DNA of 64,000 nucleotides, taken from NCBI GenBank assembly GCA_036833635.1, contig DAITPJ010000002.1, positions 3,063 through 67,062 of the forward strand, in the 5' to 3' direction. A program made the translations under genes and the position numbers. Under the pieces are notes generated by a model, which did no database searches, was not told the origin of the DNA, and saw nothing but the letters and a program-made list of their open reading frames with translations. The DNA is from Terrimesophilobacter sp036833635 (GTDB taxonomy: Bacteria > Actinomycetota > Actinomycetes > Actinomycetales > Microbacteriaceae). Each line of letters begins with the position of its first letter. Within the stretch, counting starts at the first letter, position 1. Positions 34,623 to 43,426 of this stretch are shown piece after piece.

Positions 34623-35888
34623 TCAACCCAGCTTCTGGTCGATGCCGGCCAGAGCCTCGCTCGGAGACTTCTGGCCGCCGAGGACCTCGGCGAGGGCGGA
34701 GTACAGCGCGTTGGCCATCTCCAGGTCATAGCCGGTGTCCGGCGGGAGGACGATCGCCGGGGCGGACGTCAGGAGGTCGTTGAGACGCGCGGAACGCGAA
34801 TCGATGTCCTGGCCCTCCGCTGCGGACTTCGCCATGGGCGTGAGTTCCGCGGCGATGAACTCCTTGACGTTCTCGGGGCTGTTGAGAAGGGCGAGGAACT
34901 CGGCCGCGGCATCCTGCTTCGTGCTCTTGGCGTTGACGACGTATCCCGTCACCACTCCGATGACGCTGCCCTGGTCCCCAGCGCCTTCCGGCATCGCAGG
35001 CAGGTTCACGTAGTCGAAGTCGAGGTCGGGCGCCTCATCGATGGCCCAGCTCACGAGCCAGGAACCGATGGCGTGCATGGCCGCCTTGCCCTGGAAGAAC
35101 AGCTGGGCGCCCTCGTTGTCATCGATCGCGTTGGCGGAGTCGTTGACGCACTTATGGTCCGCGAGGTCCTTGACGTAGCCGAAGGCCTTCTCCCATTCGG
35201 GAGTGGAGAACTGCGCCTCGCCCGAGAGGGTCTGCTCGTAGACATCCTCGCCCACGACGCGCGAGGTCAGGTGCGCGAGCCAGTTGCCTGCGGCCCACAA
35301 GTCCTTGTTGCCCGAGGCGATCGGGATGATCCCGGCGGCGTTGAGCGTGTCGCAGGCGTCCAGGAGTTCGTCCCACGTGGTCGGCGGCGTGACGCCCGCG
35401 TCGGCGAGCAGTGCCTTGTTGTACCAGAGAACGTTCGTGACATCCGCGGAGTGCGGGATCATGACGACCTCACCGTCGATCGTGACCGACTCGAAGACGT
35501 CATCGTCGAAGAGGCCCGCGATCGGACCGTTCTGCACGGCGTCCGAGAGGTCTGCGGCGAAGCCGTCCTGGTAGCGCTGCTCGAGTCGGCTGCCGGCCCA
35601 CTCGAAGTAGATGTCGGGGGCGTTGCGGCCGTTGAGCAGGTTGGGGAGCCCGATCGTCTGGTACAGATCGTCGTCCTGATAGTTCATCTCGACTTTGAGA
35701 TCGGGGTGGTCCTCCATGAACTGGTCGGCGACTGCATCCCAGACGCGGATCTGCGCCTCGCCGGGGGAGCCCATGGCGATGCGCAGGACGTTGTCGTCCC
35801 CGCCGGAGCCTGGCGCACATCCGGCGAGGGCGAGCGCGACGGTCGCAGCGGCGATGGCCGCGACGGTGGACTTCAGGTGTCGTGTCAT
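34623..35888 (-). CDS. Extracellular sugar-binding lipoprotein of ABC transporter
   Basis: 421 residues. Lipoprotein signal with Cys24 in LALAGC, then a family 1 solute-binding fold (GLPNLLNGRNAPDIYFEWAG, VLWYNKALLADAGVTPPTTWDEL). It captures the sugar outside the cell for the two permeases downstream. It sits 12 bases after the GH84 gene, so enzyme, binding protein and permeases form one operon. Confidence 0.9.
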   Translation of the reverse strand: MTRHLKSTVAAIAAATVALALAGCAPGSGGDDNVLRIAMGSPGEAQIRVWDAVADQFMEDHPDLKVEMNYQDDDLYQTIGLPNLLNGRNAPDIYFEWAGSRLEQRYQDGFAADLSDAVQNGPIAGLFDDDVFESVTIDGEVVMIPHSADVTNVLWYNKALLADAGVTPPTTWDELLDACDTLNAAGIIPIASGNKDLWAAGNWLAHLTSRVVGEDVYEQTLSGEAQFSTPEWEKAFGYVKDLADHKCVNDSANAIDDNEGAQLFFQGKAAMHAIGSWLVSWAIDEAPDLDFDYVNLPAMPEGAGDQGSVIGVVTGYVVNAKSTKQDAAAEFLALLNSPENVKEFIAAELTPMAKSAAEGQDIDSRSARLNDLLTSAPAIVLPPDTGYDLEMANALYSALAEVLGGQKSPSEALAGIDQKLG

Positions 35889-35900
35889 GATGCAGCTTCC

Positions 35901-37250
35901 TTACTGTGTGGGGTTGGTGGTGGCTTCGGTTTTGGTGGACTGGGGCGCGGTCAGCTCGGCTAGGGTCATGTCGAGCACGTCGCCGAAGACGCGAACTCGC
36001 GCGTCACGGAGCCGCTCGAGAAACGGGACCAGCTCGGCAACGCCATCGGTGTCGAGGCGTCCGGCGCGATAGAGCCTGACGATGCGCTGGACGGCTGTCG
36101 CGCCGAGCTCGAATGCCTCGATCCATCGACGCCCTTCGGCGATGAGCGCCGTGTTCTCGACCGGGCCGCGGAGAAGCCGGTCGGCCGCGTCGAGCATCCG
36201 GTCGGCGAGCTCGCCGAGCGCGTCCGCTGCGTGCACCCGGTCCCCGTAGCGACTTTCGAAGGCGAACGACTCCAGGGCACGCTGCAGGGCTGGGGCGTCG
36301 TCGGCCGCCAAGCAGGAGGAGCGGACATTGTCGGCGAACACTCTGTAGGCGTCGGCGTCCGTGCCGGCGACGGCCTGGATGGCGCGCTGCCAGCTGGCCT
36401 CCGGCTCGTAGTCCTCCGGTGCCGCGAGGTAGTCGGCGATCGTCGCGAAGGCGATCTTCGACGACTCGAAGAGTTCCATGCCGTTCGCGATGATGCCCGC
36501 CGAAGATCGGTACAGGTGCCGGTCGCGGCCGCGATAAGGGCCGACGTGCAGTTCGTTCGTCATCGCGACGTCGTTGACCGGATAGTTGTCCCAGTAGGTC
36601 GGCGGGCGGCCGGTCGCGCGGGCGAACACGGCGGCATCGGCGAGGTCGAGTGTTGCCGAGCAGATCGCCCTGCCGGTCCAGAACAGGTCGATGCGGGGGT
36701 CGAGTCCGCTCCCCAGTCGCGCGATGTAGTCCTCGTCGCCGTAGCCCCAGTACTGAGTGGGGCAGACGACGAGGCGCGCACCGGTGGCCAGGCCCGCGAA
36801 GACTTCACCGACGAGACTCACGTGCGCCTCGACGAGGCCGGCGAAGGCCGCCCGATCGGAAGGGTGCTGCAGGTCGTTCGGGATGTCGTCGAGCAGGAGC
36901 CCGAACGACCTGACGCCGAGCCCGGCGATGGAGTCGAGCTTGGAGGAGAGAATTCGACGGTCCTCCCGGCTCGAGTACTCGATCGAGAGCCCGGGCGAGA
37001 GGCAGTAGACGAAGTCGAGACCGTGACGGCTGCACTCCCCGACAAGCTCGGCGAGGCGGGCGAGCTCGTCGCCGCCATAGGGGGTGCGCCAGTCCTGGCG
37101 CACGAGCGGGTCGTCCTTCGGCGCGTAGACGAAGGTGTTGAACCCTCGCTCGCCGAGGAAATCGATGAGGTCGAGGCGCTGCTCGTGAGTCCACGGCGTC
37201 CCGTAGAAGCCTTCGATGACGCCGCGAACGGCGAAGGGCGAGTTGCTCAC
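35901..37250 (-). CDS. GH84 beta-N-acetylhexosaminidase (O-GlcNAcase-like)
   Basis: 449 residues, no signal peptide, so cytoplasmic. The N-terminus carries the GH84 pattern: RGVIEGFYGTPW, FNTFVYAPKDDPLVRQDWR, and the catalytic Asp pair in FGLLLDDIPND, with CPTQYWGYG and YWDNYPVND around the active site. It removes terminal beta-linked GlcNAc by substrate-assisted catalysis. The C-terminal ~150 residues are helical, as in bacterial family members. The GTG at 37248-37250 overlaps the SIS gene stop by four bases. An intracellular enzyme next to an importer suggests that a whole GlcNAc-capped glycoside is taken up and then cut. Confidence 0.85.
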   Translation of the reverse strand: MSNSPFAVRGVIEGFYGTPWTHEQRLDLIDFLGERGFNTFVYAPKDDPLVRQDWRTPYGGDELARLAELVGECSRHGLDFVYCLSPGLSIEYSSREDRRILSSKLDSIAGLGVRSFGLLLDDIPNDLQHPSDRAAFAGLVEAHVSLVGEVFAGLATGARLVVCPTQYWGYGDEDYIARLGSGLDPRIDLFWTGRAICSATLDLADAAVFARATGRPPTYWDNYPVNDVAMTNELHVGPYRGRDRHLYRSSAGIIANGMELFESSKIAFATIADYLAAPEDYEPEASWQRAIQAVAGTDADAYRVFADNVRSSCLAADDAPALQRALESFAFESRYGDRVHAADALGELADRMLDAADRLLRGPVENTALIAEGRRWIEAFELGATAVQRIVRLYRAGRLDTDGVAELVPFLERLRDARVRVFGDVLDMTLAELTAPQSTKTEATTNPTQ

Positions 37251-37987
37251 TGCGCAACCCCCCGGTGTACGAACCGGGAATTGTCGGCGTCCCCACCCTC
37301 GGTGTTGCTGCTCGAGTAGACCTCGGGAGTGATACCGCGGTCTACGAGCAGTTGCACCGCCTCGGCGACGATCGCATTCAGGATCGCCGTCCCGACGACA
37401 GTCGACGTGGGCGCGACCTTCTTGGCGAACCCCCGGATCTCCACCGCGGCGTCCCCGACGCATCCGCCATTGTCGATCACGACGTCCGCAAGCTCGTGCA
37501 GACGCGGAAGGTCGTTAGCGCGGGCCCTGGCGGACGTGGCGTGCTGCAGGCTCGTAATCGCGATGACCGAGGCCCCGTTGTCGCGCACGCGGCTCACGAG
37601 CTCGGAGGTCACGGCGTTGCTGCCCGAGTTGGAGGCAGCGATGAGCACGTCGCCCGCGCCGACAGGGTGGTCGAGCAGGAGGGCGTCGGCGAGACCGTGA
37701 AGGCGTTCGAGCGAGGTGCTGAGCGGCGCGCTCGCGTGAAGCATGAGCCCCTCGAAGAGCAGCGGCTTGACCCGCACGAGGCCGCCCGCACGGTAGAACA
37801 GCTCCTCGGCGAGCATGTGCGAATGGCCGGTTCCGAAGACGTGGATCGTGCGCTCGGCCTCGAGGGCGTCCGCGACGAGTTGCGCGGCCGCGGCGATATT
37901 CGGCCACTCCTCGCCGGCGAGTCTCGCGACGAGGTTCTGCGCTGTCGCGAGATAGGTCTGGCCAGGGGAGAGACGCTCGACGGTCAT
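37247..37987 (-). CDS. SIS-domain sugar-phosphate protein (UPF0309-like)
   Basis: 246 residues. SIS fold with the phosphosugar-binding serines in FGTGHSHMLAEELFYRAGG and IAASNSGSNAVTSEL. It resembles the UPF0309 group, related to MurQ/GlmS isomerase domains. In this operon it probably handles a GlcNAc-derived phosphosugar (isomerase, etherase or deaminase-like), but this is inference. It overlaps the kinase gene by four bases and the GH84 gene by four. Confidence 0.8.
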   Translation of the reverse strand: MTVERLSPGQTYLATAQNLVARLAGEEWPNIAAAAQLVADALEAERTIHVFGTGHSHMLAEELFYRAGGLVRVKPLLFEGLMLHASAPLSTSLERLHGLADALLLDHPVGAGDVLIAASNSGSNAVTSELVSRVRDNGASVIAITSLQHATSARARANDLPRLHELADVVIDNGGCVGDAAVEIRGFAKKVAPTSTVVGTAILNAIVAEAVQLLVDRGITPEVYSSSNTEGGDADNSRFVHRGVAQ

Positions 37988-38898
37988 GCAGCCGTCCTTT
38001 CGTTCCAGAGGTGCACGAGACCGCGGTAACGACCGGGCGAGTCGGCGGAGCCGAGCCGCATCGCGCCCTCGAGCGGGTCGGCGTCGGCGCCGCGCGCCGC
38101 GATCGAACCGTCAGTGGCGAGGAGCGAATCAAGCCGGATTCGCAGTCCGGAACCGGATACGAGCATCCGGCCGCCGAGGGCGAGCGGGACGGCGGCTCCG
38201 CCGACGTACGCTGCGGCCGCGACTGCCGTTCCGTGCAAGTTCTGCGCCGCCTCGTCGAGAATGCCGCCCGCAACCGGATCCCGATCGCCCGCATCGAGCA
38301 CCTCGCGCGCGAACTGGGCGATGTCGTTGACCGGGGACGGTGAGTCGTGGAGGCGCACGTGAAGGTCGTCGAGTCCGCCGTATCGCATCTCGGCGGGCGC
38401 GGTCAGGGCGATCCGTTCGCCGCGATCGCGCGCGCGGAGGATCTCGCCGATGGCACGGCGTCCGATCCAGAACGAGCCGCCTCCATCGCCGAGAAGGTAG
38501 CCGTGGCCGTCGAACGCCCGAGGCTCTTCATCCTCGGGGACGGCGAGGCAGGCGACGCCTGTGCCGACGATGAGCGAAATGCCCCAGCCGCCGGAGAGGG
38601 CCCCGCAGTGGGAGGTGACGGTGTCGTCGGCGAGCCAGACCTCGCCTGCACCGGTCGCTGTCGCGACGAGCGAGCAGAGGCGATCGGCATCGGCGGTCCC
38701 GACGGGCGCGGTGGTCAGGCCGAGGACGACCCTGTCCGCCTCCGGCAGGTCCGCTGCGGCGTCGCGGATGGCGTCGGCGACGAGCGCGACGGTGTCGCCC
38801 GCACGGCTCACGCCGTCGACCTCGACGATGCGCGACTCCGCGGAGTGGCGCATCCGAATGCCGGACTGCCCACCGTCGACGGCCAGCACGCGCATCAT
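37984..38898 (-). CDS. N-acetylglucosamine kinase-like (BadF/BadG ATPase family)
   Basis: 304 residues. ASKHA fold: VLAVDGGQSGIRMR (phosphate 1), LADDTVTSHCGALSGGWGI (acidic residue and substrate loop), VGTGVACLA (phosphate 2) and GDGGGSFWIGRRA, the NagK-type pattern. It probably phosphorylates GlcNAc released by the GH84 enzyme. A tandem ATG at 38893-38898 is used; the outer one gives the common ATGA overlap with the regulator's stop. Confidence 0.8.
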   Translation of the reverse strand: MMRVLAVDGGQSGIRMRHSAESRIVEVDGVSRAGDTVALVADAIRDAAADLPEADRVVLGLTTAPVGTADADRLCSLVATATGAGEVWLADDTVTSHCGALSGGWGISLIVGTGVACLAVPEDEEPRAFDGHGYLLGDGGGSFWIGRRAIGEILRARDRGERIALTAPAEMRYGGLDDLHVRLHDSPSPVNDIAQFAREVLDAGDRDPVAGGILDEAAQNLHGTAVAAAAYVGGAAVPLALGGRMLVSGSGLRIRLDSLLATDGSIAARGADADPLEGAMRLGSADSPGRYRGLVHLWNERTAA

Positions 38899-39656
38899 CC
38901 GGCCCTCCTGGCCTGAACGGTCGAGAAGGCGGCCCCCGAGATGTCGGCGGAAAGCTGGTACCGGTCGCCTCGGTAGACGCAGTTGGCGATCATGATGACG
39001 CGTCCGCGGGTATCGGAGTCGACCATCCGGATGCGCAGGCACGCCTGGTCCTCGTCGAGAGCGAGCAGCTCCCGGATGCGCGGCTCCGGGAGGACGGGCT
39101 CGATCGAGACCTTGGCGGCGCCGGTGACGATCCGGTAGCGGTCGGCGAGCAGGTCGTAGAGCGAACCGACGAGGTCGGCGCCCGCGAGCCCCGGCACGAG
39201 CTTCTGCGGGATCCACACCGTCTCGACGGCCATGGGGTCTCCGCTCGCGAGGCGGAGTCGGGTGAAGCTGAGCACGGGGTCGCCGACCTGGATGCGGAGC
39301 TGACCCGCAAGGGGGCCGTCCGCATGGGTCACCCGGAACGCGAGGAGTCGGCTCGAGGGGACCAGGCCGCGATCGCGCATGTCCTGCGAAAACGAGGTGA
39401 GGCCGAGGAGGCGCACGAACGGCTGGGGGGTCACGTAGGTTCCGGATCCGTGCCGGCGCTCGACGATACCCTCCGCGACGAGGGAGTCGACCGCCCGGCG
39501 GAGGGTCATGCGGGCGACTCCCCAGCGCGTGCTGAGGTCTCGCTCGCTCGGCAGCCGATCGCCGACGCTCGCCGCGGCGATGAGCTCCCTCAGTTTCGCG
39601 CGCAGCGACTGGCGCGTGGAGGTCTCGGCGAACGGCACCCTGCCAGTAGAACCCAC
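38895..39656 (-). CDS. GntR-family regulator with UTRA domain (DasR/NagR-like)
   Basis: 253 residues from GTG 39654-39656. Winged helix LPSERDLSTRWGVARMTLRRAVDSL with GIVERRHGSGTYV, then a UTRA effector domain (LGLTSFSQDMRDRGL, VLSFTRLRLASGDPMAVET). This is the DasR/NagR layout; these sense GlcNAc-6-P or GlcN-6-P. It heads the GlcNAc operon and likely controls it. Start uncertain: a TTG at 39767 would add 37 residues that look unlike the family. Two TAGACCACT half-sites lie upstream. Confidence 0.78.
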   Translation of the reverse strand: MGSTGRVPFAETSTRQSLRAKLRELIAAASVGDRLPSERDLSTRWGVARMTLRRAVDSLVAEGIVERRHGSGTYVTPQPFVRLLGLTSFSQDMRDRGLVPSSRLLAFRVTHADGPLAGQLRIQVGDPVLSFTRLRLASGDPMAVETVWIPQKLVPGLAGADLVGSLYDLLADRYRIVTGAAKVSIEPVLPEPRIRELLALDEDQACLRIRMVDSDTRGRVIMIANCVYRGDRYQLSADISGAAFSTVQARRAG

Positions 39657-39781
39657 GCGGGTCGCCACCGCAAGAGGCTCATGAGACCACTTCGCGAGCA
39701 GGGGAGCGTTCGAGGCGAGACCGCCCTTCACCGCGGTTTCCTGCCGACACAGCGATCGAACACCCAAAGTGAACCAGACTC

Positions 39782-39824
39782 TAGACCACTGGTCGCGGCG
39801 GCGAGGAAACAGATGTAGACCACT
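39782..39824. promoter_or_regulatory. DasR-like half-sites upstream of the GlcNAc operon
   Basis: TAGACCACT occurs at 39782-39790 and again at 39816-39824. It equals one half of the streptomycete DasR box (AGTGGTCTAGACCACT as I recall it). The opposite half is degenerate in both. They lie between the regulator and the divergent GNAT gene. Confidence 0.45.
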
Positions 39825-39836
39825 CGCGTGGACGGG

Positions 39837-39852
39837 TAACGTAGGCGCCGTG
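39837..39852 (+). promoter_or_regulatory. Leaderless -10 box of the GNAT gene
   Basis: TAACGT at 39837-39842, seven bases, GTG 39850. Confidence 0.45.
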
Positions 39853-40585
39853 ACCGCAATCCGATCCGCGACGCTGCAGGACCTTCCCGGTGTCTACCGC
39901 GTCTGCCTGCAGACGGGTGACTCCGGGCGCGACGCGACGAGTCTCTATCGCAACCCGGACCTCCTCGGCCACGTCTACGCAGGACCGTACGTCGTCGGCG
40001 AACCCGACCTCGCCTTCGTCGTCGCCGATGACCTCGGCCTCGCCGGGTACNNNNNNNNNNCGAAAATAGCAACCCCATCGAAAGCCGCCCATGAGCCGAG
40101 CCCCCGTGATCGCCAGGCGTGAGATCAGCAGCTTCTTCTACTCGCCGATCGCGTACGTCGCGATGTTCCTGTTCCTCGGCGTCGCCGGGTACACCTTCGC
40201 CGCGGCGGACAGCCGGGCGTTCGAGGCCTGGGCGGAGTTGGAGTGGTGGCCCGGCCTCCGCGAGCAGTACCCCGTGGAGGCGGGGGACTCGCCTGATGCC
40301 CAGGTCATCCGCCTCCTGCATGCCCCTGAGCGAGCTCCGGAGGCGATCCTCGCCGACTACCCCGCGCACCTGCACATCGATCTTCTCCCCCGCGTCCAGG
40401 GCAAGGGGTTCGGGCGGCTCCTCGTCGAACGGGTGCTCGGCCGACTCCGGGAGTGCGGAGTTCCCGGCGTGCACCTCGGCGTCGCCGCGGACAATTCCGG
40501 CGCAATCGAGTTCTATCGCCACCTCGGGTTCAGCACCCTCGCGGTCGACGACGACAGCGAGCTCATGGCACTGCGGCTGCCATGA
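39850..40585 (+). CDS. GNAT-family N-acetyltransferase, interrupted by a chimeric assembly join
   Basis: The first 67 codons (39850-40050, GTG start) and codons from 40193 to the stop at 40585 form one GNAT protein when bases 40051-40192 are removed: 197 residues in frame. The N-part has TAIRSATLQDLPGVYRVC and PDLAFVVADD; the C-part has the acetyl-CoA motif PRVQGKGFGRLLVERV and GVAADNSGAIEFYRHLGFS. The segment in between is 10 N plus 132 bases that encode something else (next entries). Substrate unknown. The stop overlaps the following oxidoreductase by four bases. Confidence 0.8.
40051..40060. other. Scaffold gap of 10 N
   Basis: Ten N directly after a GCCGGGTAC sequence that is repeated at the far end of the inserted segment (40184-40192). 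The left end 40032-40050 and the segment 40174-40192 agree at 18 of 19 bases. Confidence 0.95.
40061..40192 (+). pseudogene. Probably foreign fragment: start of a GldF-like ABC-2 permease
   Basis: Starting after the gap: CGA AAA TAG could be the end of an upstream gene (...RK stop). Then ATG 40091 begins MSRAPVIARREISSFFYSPI and continues into a membrane helix (AYVAMFLFLGVAGY). This looks like the N-terminus of ABC-2 permeases of the GldF type known from Bacteroidetes and Planctomycetes. It then runs without a stop into the GNAT frame. GldF has no role beside a GNAT gene, so I take this as sequence from another place or another organism, joined through the 19-base near-identity. Confidence 0.72.
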
Positions 40586-41586
40586 GGTTTCCCGAGCCCA
40601 GGACAGTTCCACTGCGCGGCGGCCCGCTCCTCCGCTGGGGCGTCCTCGGTCCAGGGGAGATTGCGGGCGACTTCGTCGCCACCCTGCACGCCAACACCGA
40701 CCAGCGCGTGCACGCGGTCGCCTCGCGGTCCCCCGAGCGCGCGAGCCGGTTCGCGGCCCGACACGGCATCCCGCGCAGCCACGGGGACTACGAGCAGCTC
40801 GTGGCCGATCCCGGCATCGACATCGTGTACGTCTCGTCCGTGAACAGCCGGCACCGCGCACTCGCCGAGCTCGCCATCGCAGCCGGAAAACACGTGCTCA
40901 TCGAGAAGCCCATCGGCGTCGACGCGGAGGATGCGCGGGCGATCGCGCGGACCGCCCGCGCGGCCGGGGTGTTCGCCATGGAGGCGATGTGGAGCCGCTA
41001 TCTGCCCCAGACGGATGTCCTCCGCCAGCTGCTCGACGACGGCACGCTGGGAGACCTCCGGCTCGTCACCGCCGACTTCGGGGCCGACTTCGGCACGGAT
41101 CACTCCGCGCCGGTTTTCCGCGAGGACCTCGGTGGCGGTGTGCTTCGCGATATCGGGATCTACCCGGTGTGGTTCGCCCGGTTCGTGCTCGGGCATCCGG
41201 TGTCGACCTTCACGACCGGGTATCGCGCCGAGACCGGTGTCGACGGCCAGGTCGCGATGACATGGACCGCGACGAACGGTGCGCAGGCTCTCCTGCACGC
41301 GACGATGTTCGCGGACACCCCGACCGTCGCGAGCGTCAACGGAACCCTCGGCCGGGTCGAGTTGCGCAGCCCCTTCCTCATGCCGGATGGCTTCGATCTC
41401 GTGAAGGGCGACGAACGCCACAGCTGGTCGGACGAGTCGGGACTCCGCCTGCGCGAAGGACTGTGCTGGCAGGCGGTCGCCGTCGCGCAGCACATCGCCG
41501 ACGGACTCACGGAGTCCCCGATCCATTCGCTCGACGACTCGATCGCGATCATGGGCATCCTCGACGAGGCCCGCGCGCAGCTCTGA
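40582..41586 (+). CDS. Gfo/Idh/MocA-family oxidoreductase
   Basis: 334 residues. NAD(P)-binding Rossmann start WGVLGPGEIAGDFV, the family EKPIG motif with its lysine, and the C-terminal alpha/beta domain with EDLGGGVLRDIGIYPV. Probably acts on a sugar, inositol or dihydrodiol; not specified by context. ATG 40582 overlaps the GNAT stop. Confidence 0.85.
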   Translation: MRFPEPRTVPLRGGPLLRWGVLGPGEIAGDFVATLHANTDQRVHAVASRSPERASRFAARHGIPRSHGDYEQLVADPGIDIVYVSSVNSRHRALAELAIAAGKHVLIEKPIGVDAEDARAIARTARAAGVFAMEAMWSRYLPQTDVLRQLLDDGTLGDLRLVTADFGADFGTDHSAPVFREDLGGGVLRDIGIYPVWFARFVLGHPVSTFTTGYRAETGVDGQVAMTWTATNGAQALLHATMFADTPTVASVNGTLGRVELRSPFLMPDGFDLVKGDERHSWSDESGLRLREGLCWQAVAVAQHIADGLTESPIHSLDDSIAIMGILDEARAQL

Positions 41587-41599
41587 GTGCGCTTTCCGC

Positions 41600-42922
41600 T
41601 CAGCCCTTCTGCGCCTCGGCCTCAATGATCGCGATCTCCTGGGTCGCGAGCGCATGCGCGTCCGCAGACCGCGCGTAACCCACCCGCAACTGCGGCCACG
41701 ACCGTGAGTAGCGCACGCGCACCTTCTTGTACCTCATGAGCCAGTAGAGGCACGACCCGGCGGCGAGAATGCCGGCGATCGCCGCCACCCCGAGACCCCA
41801 GCGCGGACCGAACTGGTTGACGACCCAGCCGACGAAGGGTGCGCCGACGGGCGTGCCGCCGACAAAGATCGCCATGTAGAGCGCCATGACCCGTCCGCGC
41901 ATCGACGGCTTCACGGTCGTCTGCACCATGGCGTTCGCGGTCGTCATGAAGATGAGCGAGGCGAATCCGATGAGAGCGAGCGACACGGCGAAGGATTCGA
42001 ACGTCGGCATGAGCGCCGAGATCGCCGCGGCCACGCCGAAAAGCGCCGAGGCGAAGAAGATCGTGCGCATCCGTGGCCGTTCCTGCCGTGCGGAGAGGAG
42101 TGCGCCGGTGACCGAACCGATCGCCATGACCGAACTGAGCAGGCCGAACTCGCCCGCGCCCTTGTGGAACTCGATAGTCGTCATGGTCGAGGTGAAGATG
42201 GCGAAGTTCATGCCGAAGGTCCCGATGATGCTCACCATGATGAGGATGACGACGATCGCGGGTTTGCCGCGCACATACCGGAAACCGTCGATGATCTGCC
42301 CGCGCGCGCGGGGCGCCCTCGGCTGCTCGCGCAGCTCACTCACCCGGATCGCCCAGAGGGCGACGAGGGTTCCGGCGAAGGTCACCGAGTTGATCATGAA
42401 CACCCAGCCGGCCCCGACGACGACAGTGAGCAGTCCGGCGACGGCCGGCCCGATGAGGCGCGCGGTATGGAATGACACCGAGTTGAGCGATACCGCGTTC
42501 GTGAGGTCCTTCTTCTCGACGAGCTCGGCGACGAACGTCTGGCGGATGGGCGCGTCGACGGTCGCGACGACCCCGAGGAGCAGCGCAAACAGGTAGACGT
42601 GCCATAGCTGCGCCACACCCGTGACGACGATGACGCCGAGCCCGAGGGCGAGGAATCCCATGGCCGCCTGGGTGAACATGAGCATCCTGCGCACGTTGAC
42701 TCGGTCCGCGATGAGGCCCGTGATCGGCATGAGGATGAGCTGCGGGCCGAACTGCAGCGCCATCGTGATGCCGACGGCGGCAGCGTCGTGGTCGGTGAGC
42801 TCGGTGAGCACGATCCAGTCCTGGGCGGTGCGCTGCATCCAGGTGCCGATGTTGGAGGTGAGCGCGCCGATGAACCAGAGGAGATAGTTGTGCACCCGGA
42901 GGGAGCGGAAAGTCGAGTTCAC
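41600..42922 (-). CDS. MFS exporter (MFS_3/EntS-like)
   Basis: 440 residues with ~12 helices. It begins FRSLRVHNYLLWFIGALTSNIGTWMQRTAQDWIV, the pattern of the MFS_3 (EntS, multidrug or siderophore efflux) group. It contains LIADRVNVRRML between helices 2 and 3, and ends with a ~45-residue cytoplasmic tail. Its start overlaps the MarR stop by four bases; the pair is a typical drug-efflux and repressor unit. Confidence 0.83.
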   Translation of the reverse strand: MNSTFRSLRVHNYLLWFIGALTSNIGTWMQRTAQDWIVLTELTDHDAAAVGITMALQFGPQLILMPITGLIADRVNVRRMLMFTQAAMGFLALGLGVIVVTGVAQLWHVYLFALLLGVVATVDAPIRQTFVAELVEKKDLTNAVSLNSVSFHTARLIGPAVAGLLTVVVGAGWVFMINSVTFAGTLVALWAIRVSELREQPRAPRARGQIIDGFRYVRGKPAIVVILIMVSIIGTFGMNFAIFTSTMTTIEFHKGAGEFGLLSSVMAIGSVTGALLSARQERPRMRTIFFASALFGVAAAISALMPTFESFAVSLALIGFASLIFMTTANAMVQTTVKPSMRGRVMALYMAIFVGGTPVGAPFVGWVVNQFGPRWGLGVAAIAGILAAGSCLYWLMRYKKVRVRYSRSWPQLRVGYARSADAHALATQEIAIIEAEAQKG

Positions 42923-43335
42923 TGCTCGGCGAGCTCCTTGAGGATGGGCGTCGCCTGCGCGAGCACGAGCCGTTGCCCTGCCGTGAGGGCAGCGACCTGC
43001 TTCGTGAACCAGGCGTCGCGGCGGCGGCGCGTCTCGTCGACGAACGCGCGGCCGGCATCCGAGAGGTCGATCGCGATCTTGCGCGCGTCATCCTCGGCCG
43101 TGACCCGCGTGACGAGCCCGGAGGAGACGAGGGCGTTGACCGTGCGGTTCATGCTCGGCGGTGTGACCCGCTCGTGCTCGCTGAGCGACCTGAGCGACTG
43201 GGGGCCGTCGTTGGCGAGGGTGAAGAGGACCGATCGCTGGCTCTCGGGAACGTCGTCATCCGCCGCGTTCGCGCGAATGAGACGGGCGAGCCTCTGGATC
43301 GCGAAGCGAAGCTGCTGGTTGGTGTCGTGAGCCAT
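42919..43335 (-). CDS. MarR-family regulator of the MFS exporter
   Basis: 138 residues. Helices LRFAIQRLARLIRANAADD, winged helix with QSLRSLSEHERVTPPSMNRTVNALVSSGLV and wing TAEDDARKIAIDLS. It probably represses the downstream exporter; AT-rich inverted repeats lie just before its ATG. Confidence 0.85.
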   Translation of the reverse strand: MAHDTNQQLRFAIQRLARLIRANAADDDVPESQRSVLFTLANDGPQSLRSLSEHERVTPPSMNRTVNALVSSGLVTRVTAEDDARKIAIDLSDAGRAFVDETRRRRDAWFTKQVAALTAGQRLVLAQATPILKELAEQ

Positions 43336-43340
43336 GATTG

Positions 43341-43368
43341 ATTAGCTTATCAAATTAGTTTCGCTAAT
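43341..43368. promoter_or_regulatory. Candidate MarR operator
   Basis: ATTAGC at 43341-43346 and GCTAAT at 43363-43368 form an inverted repeat with a 16-base centre (containing another TTAG), in a strikingly AT-rich stretch of this GC-rich window. It lies immediately upstream of the marR start. Confidence 0.55.
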
Positions 43369-43426
43369 GAATACACTACGCCCGCGGAAGGATGCCACGG
43401 CAATACACTGGGGGAAAGGAGGCACC

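Noticed and set aside
33682..34729. Permease protein extended upstream, fused with the binding-protein region
   Set aside because: The extension crosses the intercistronic hairpin and is antisense-like low-complexity sequence; the GTG at 34563 has a ribosome site.
38898..39216. Extension of the GlcNAc kinase upstream of its ATG pair
   Set aside because: It would run inside the regulator gene in another frame and lacks family similarity.
39728..40861. Minus-strand frame crossing the second N run
   Set aside because: Translation through N and antisense to two recognised genes.
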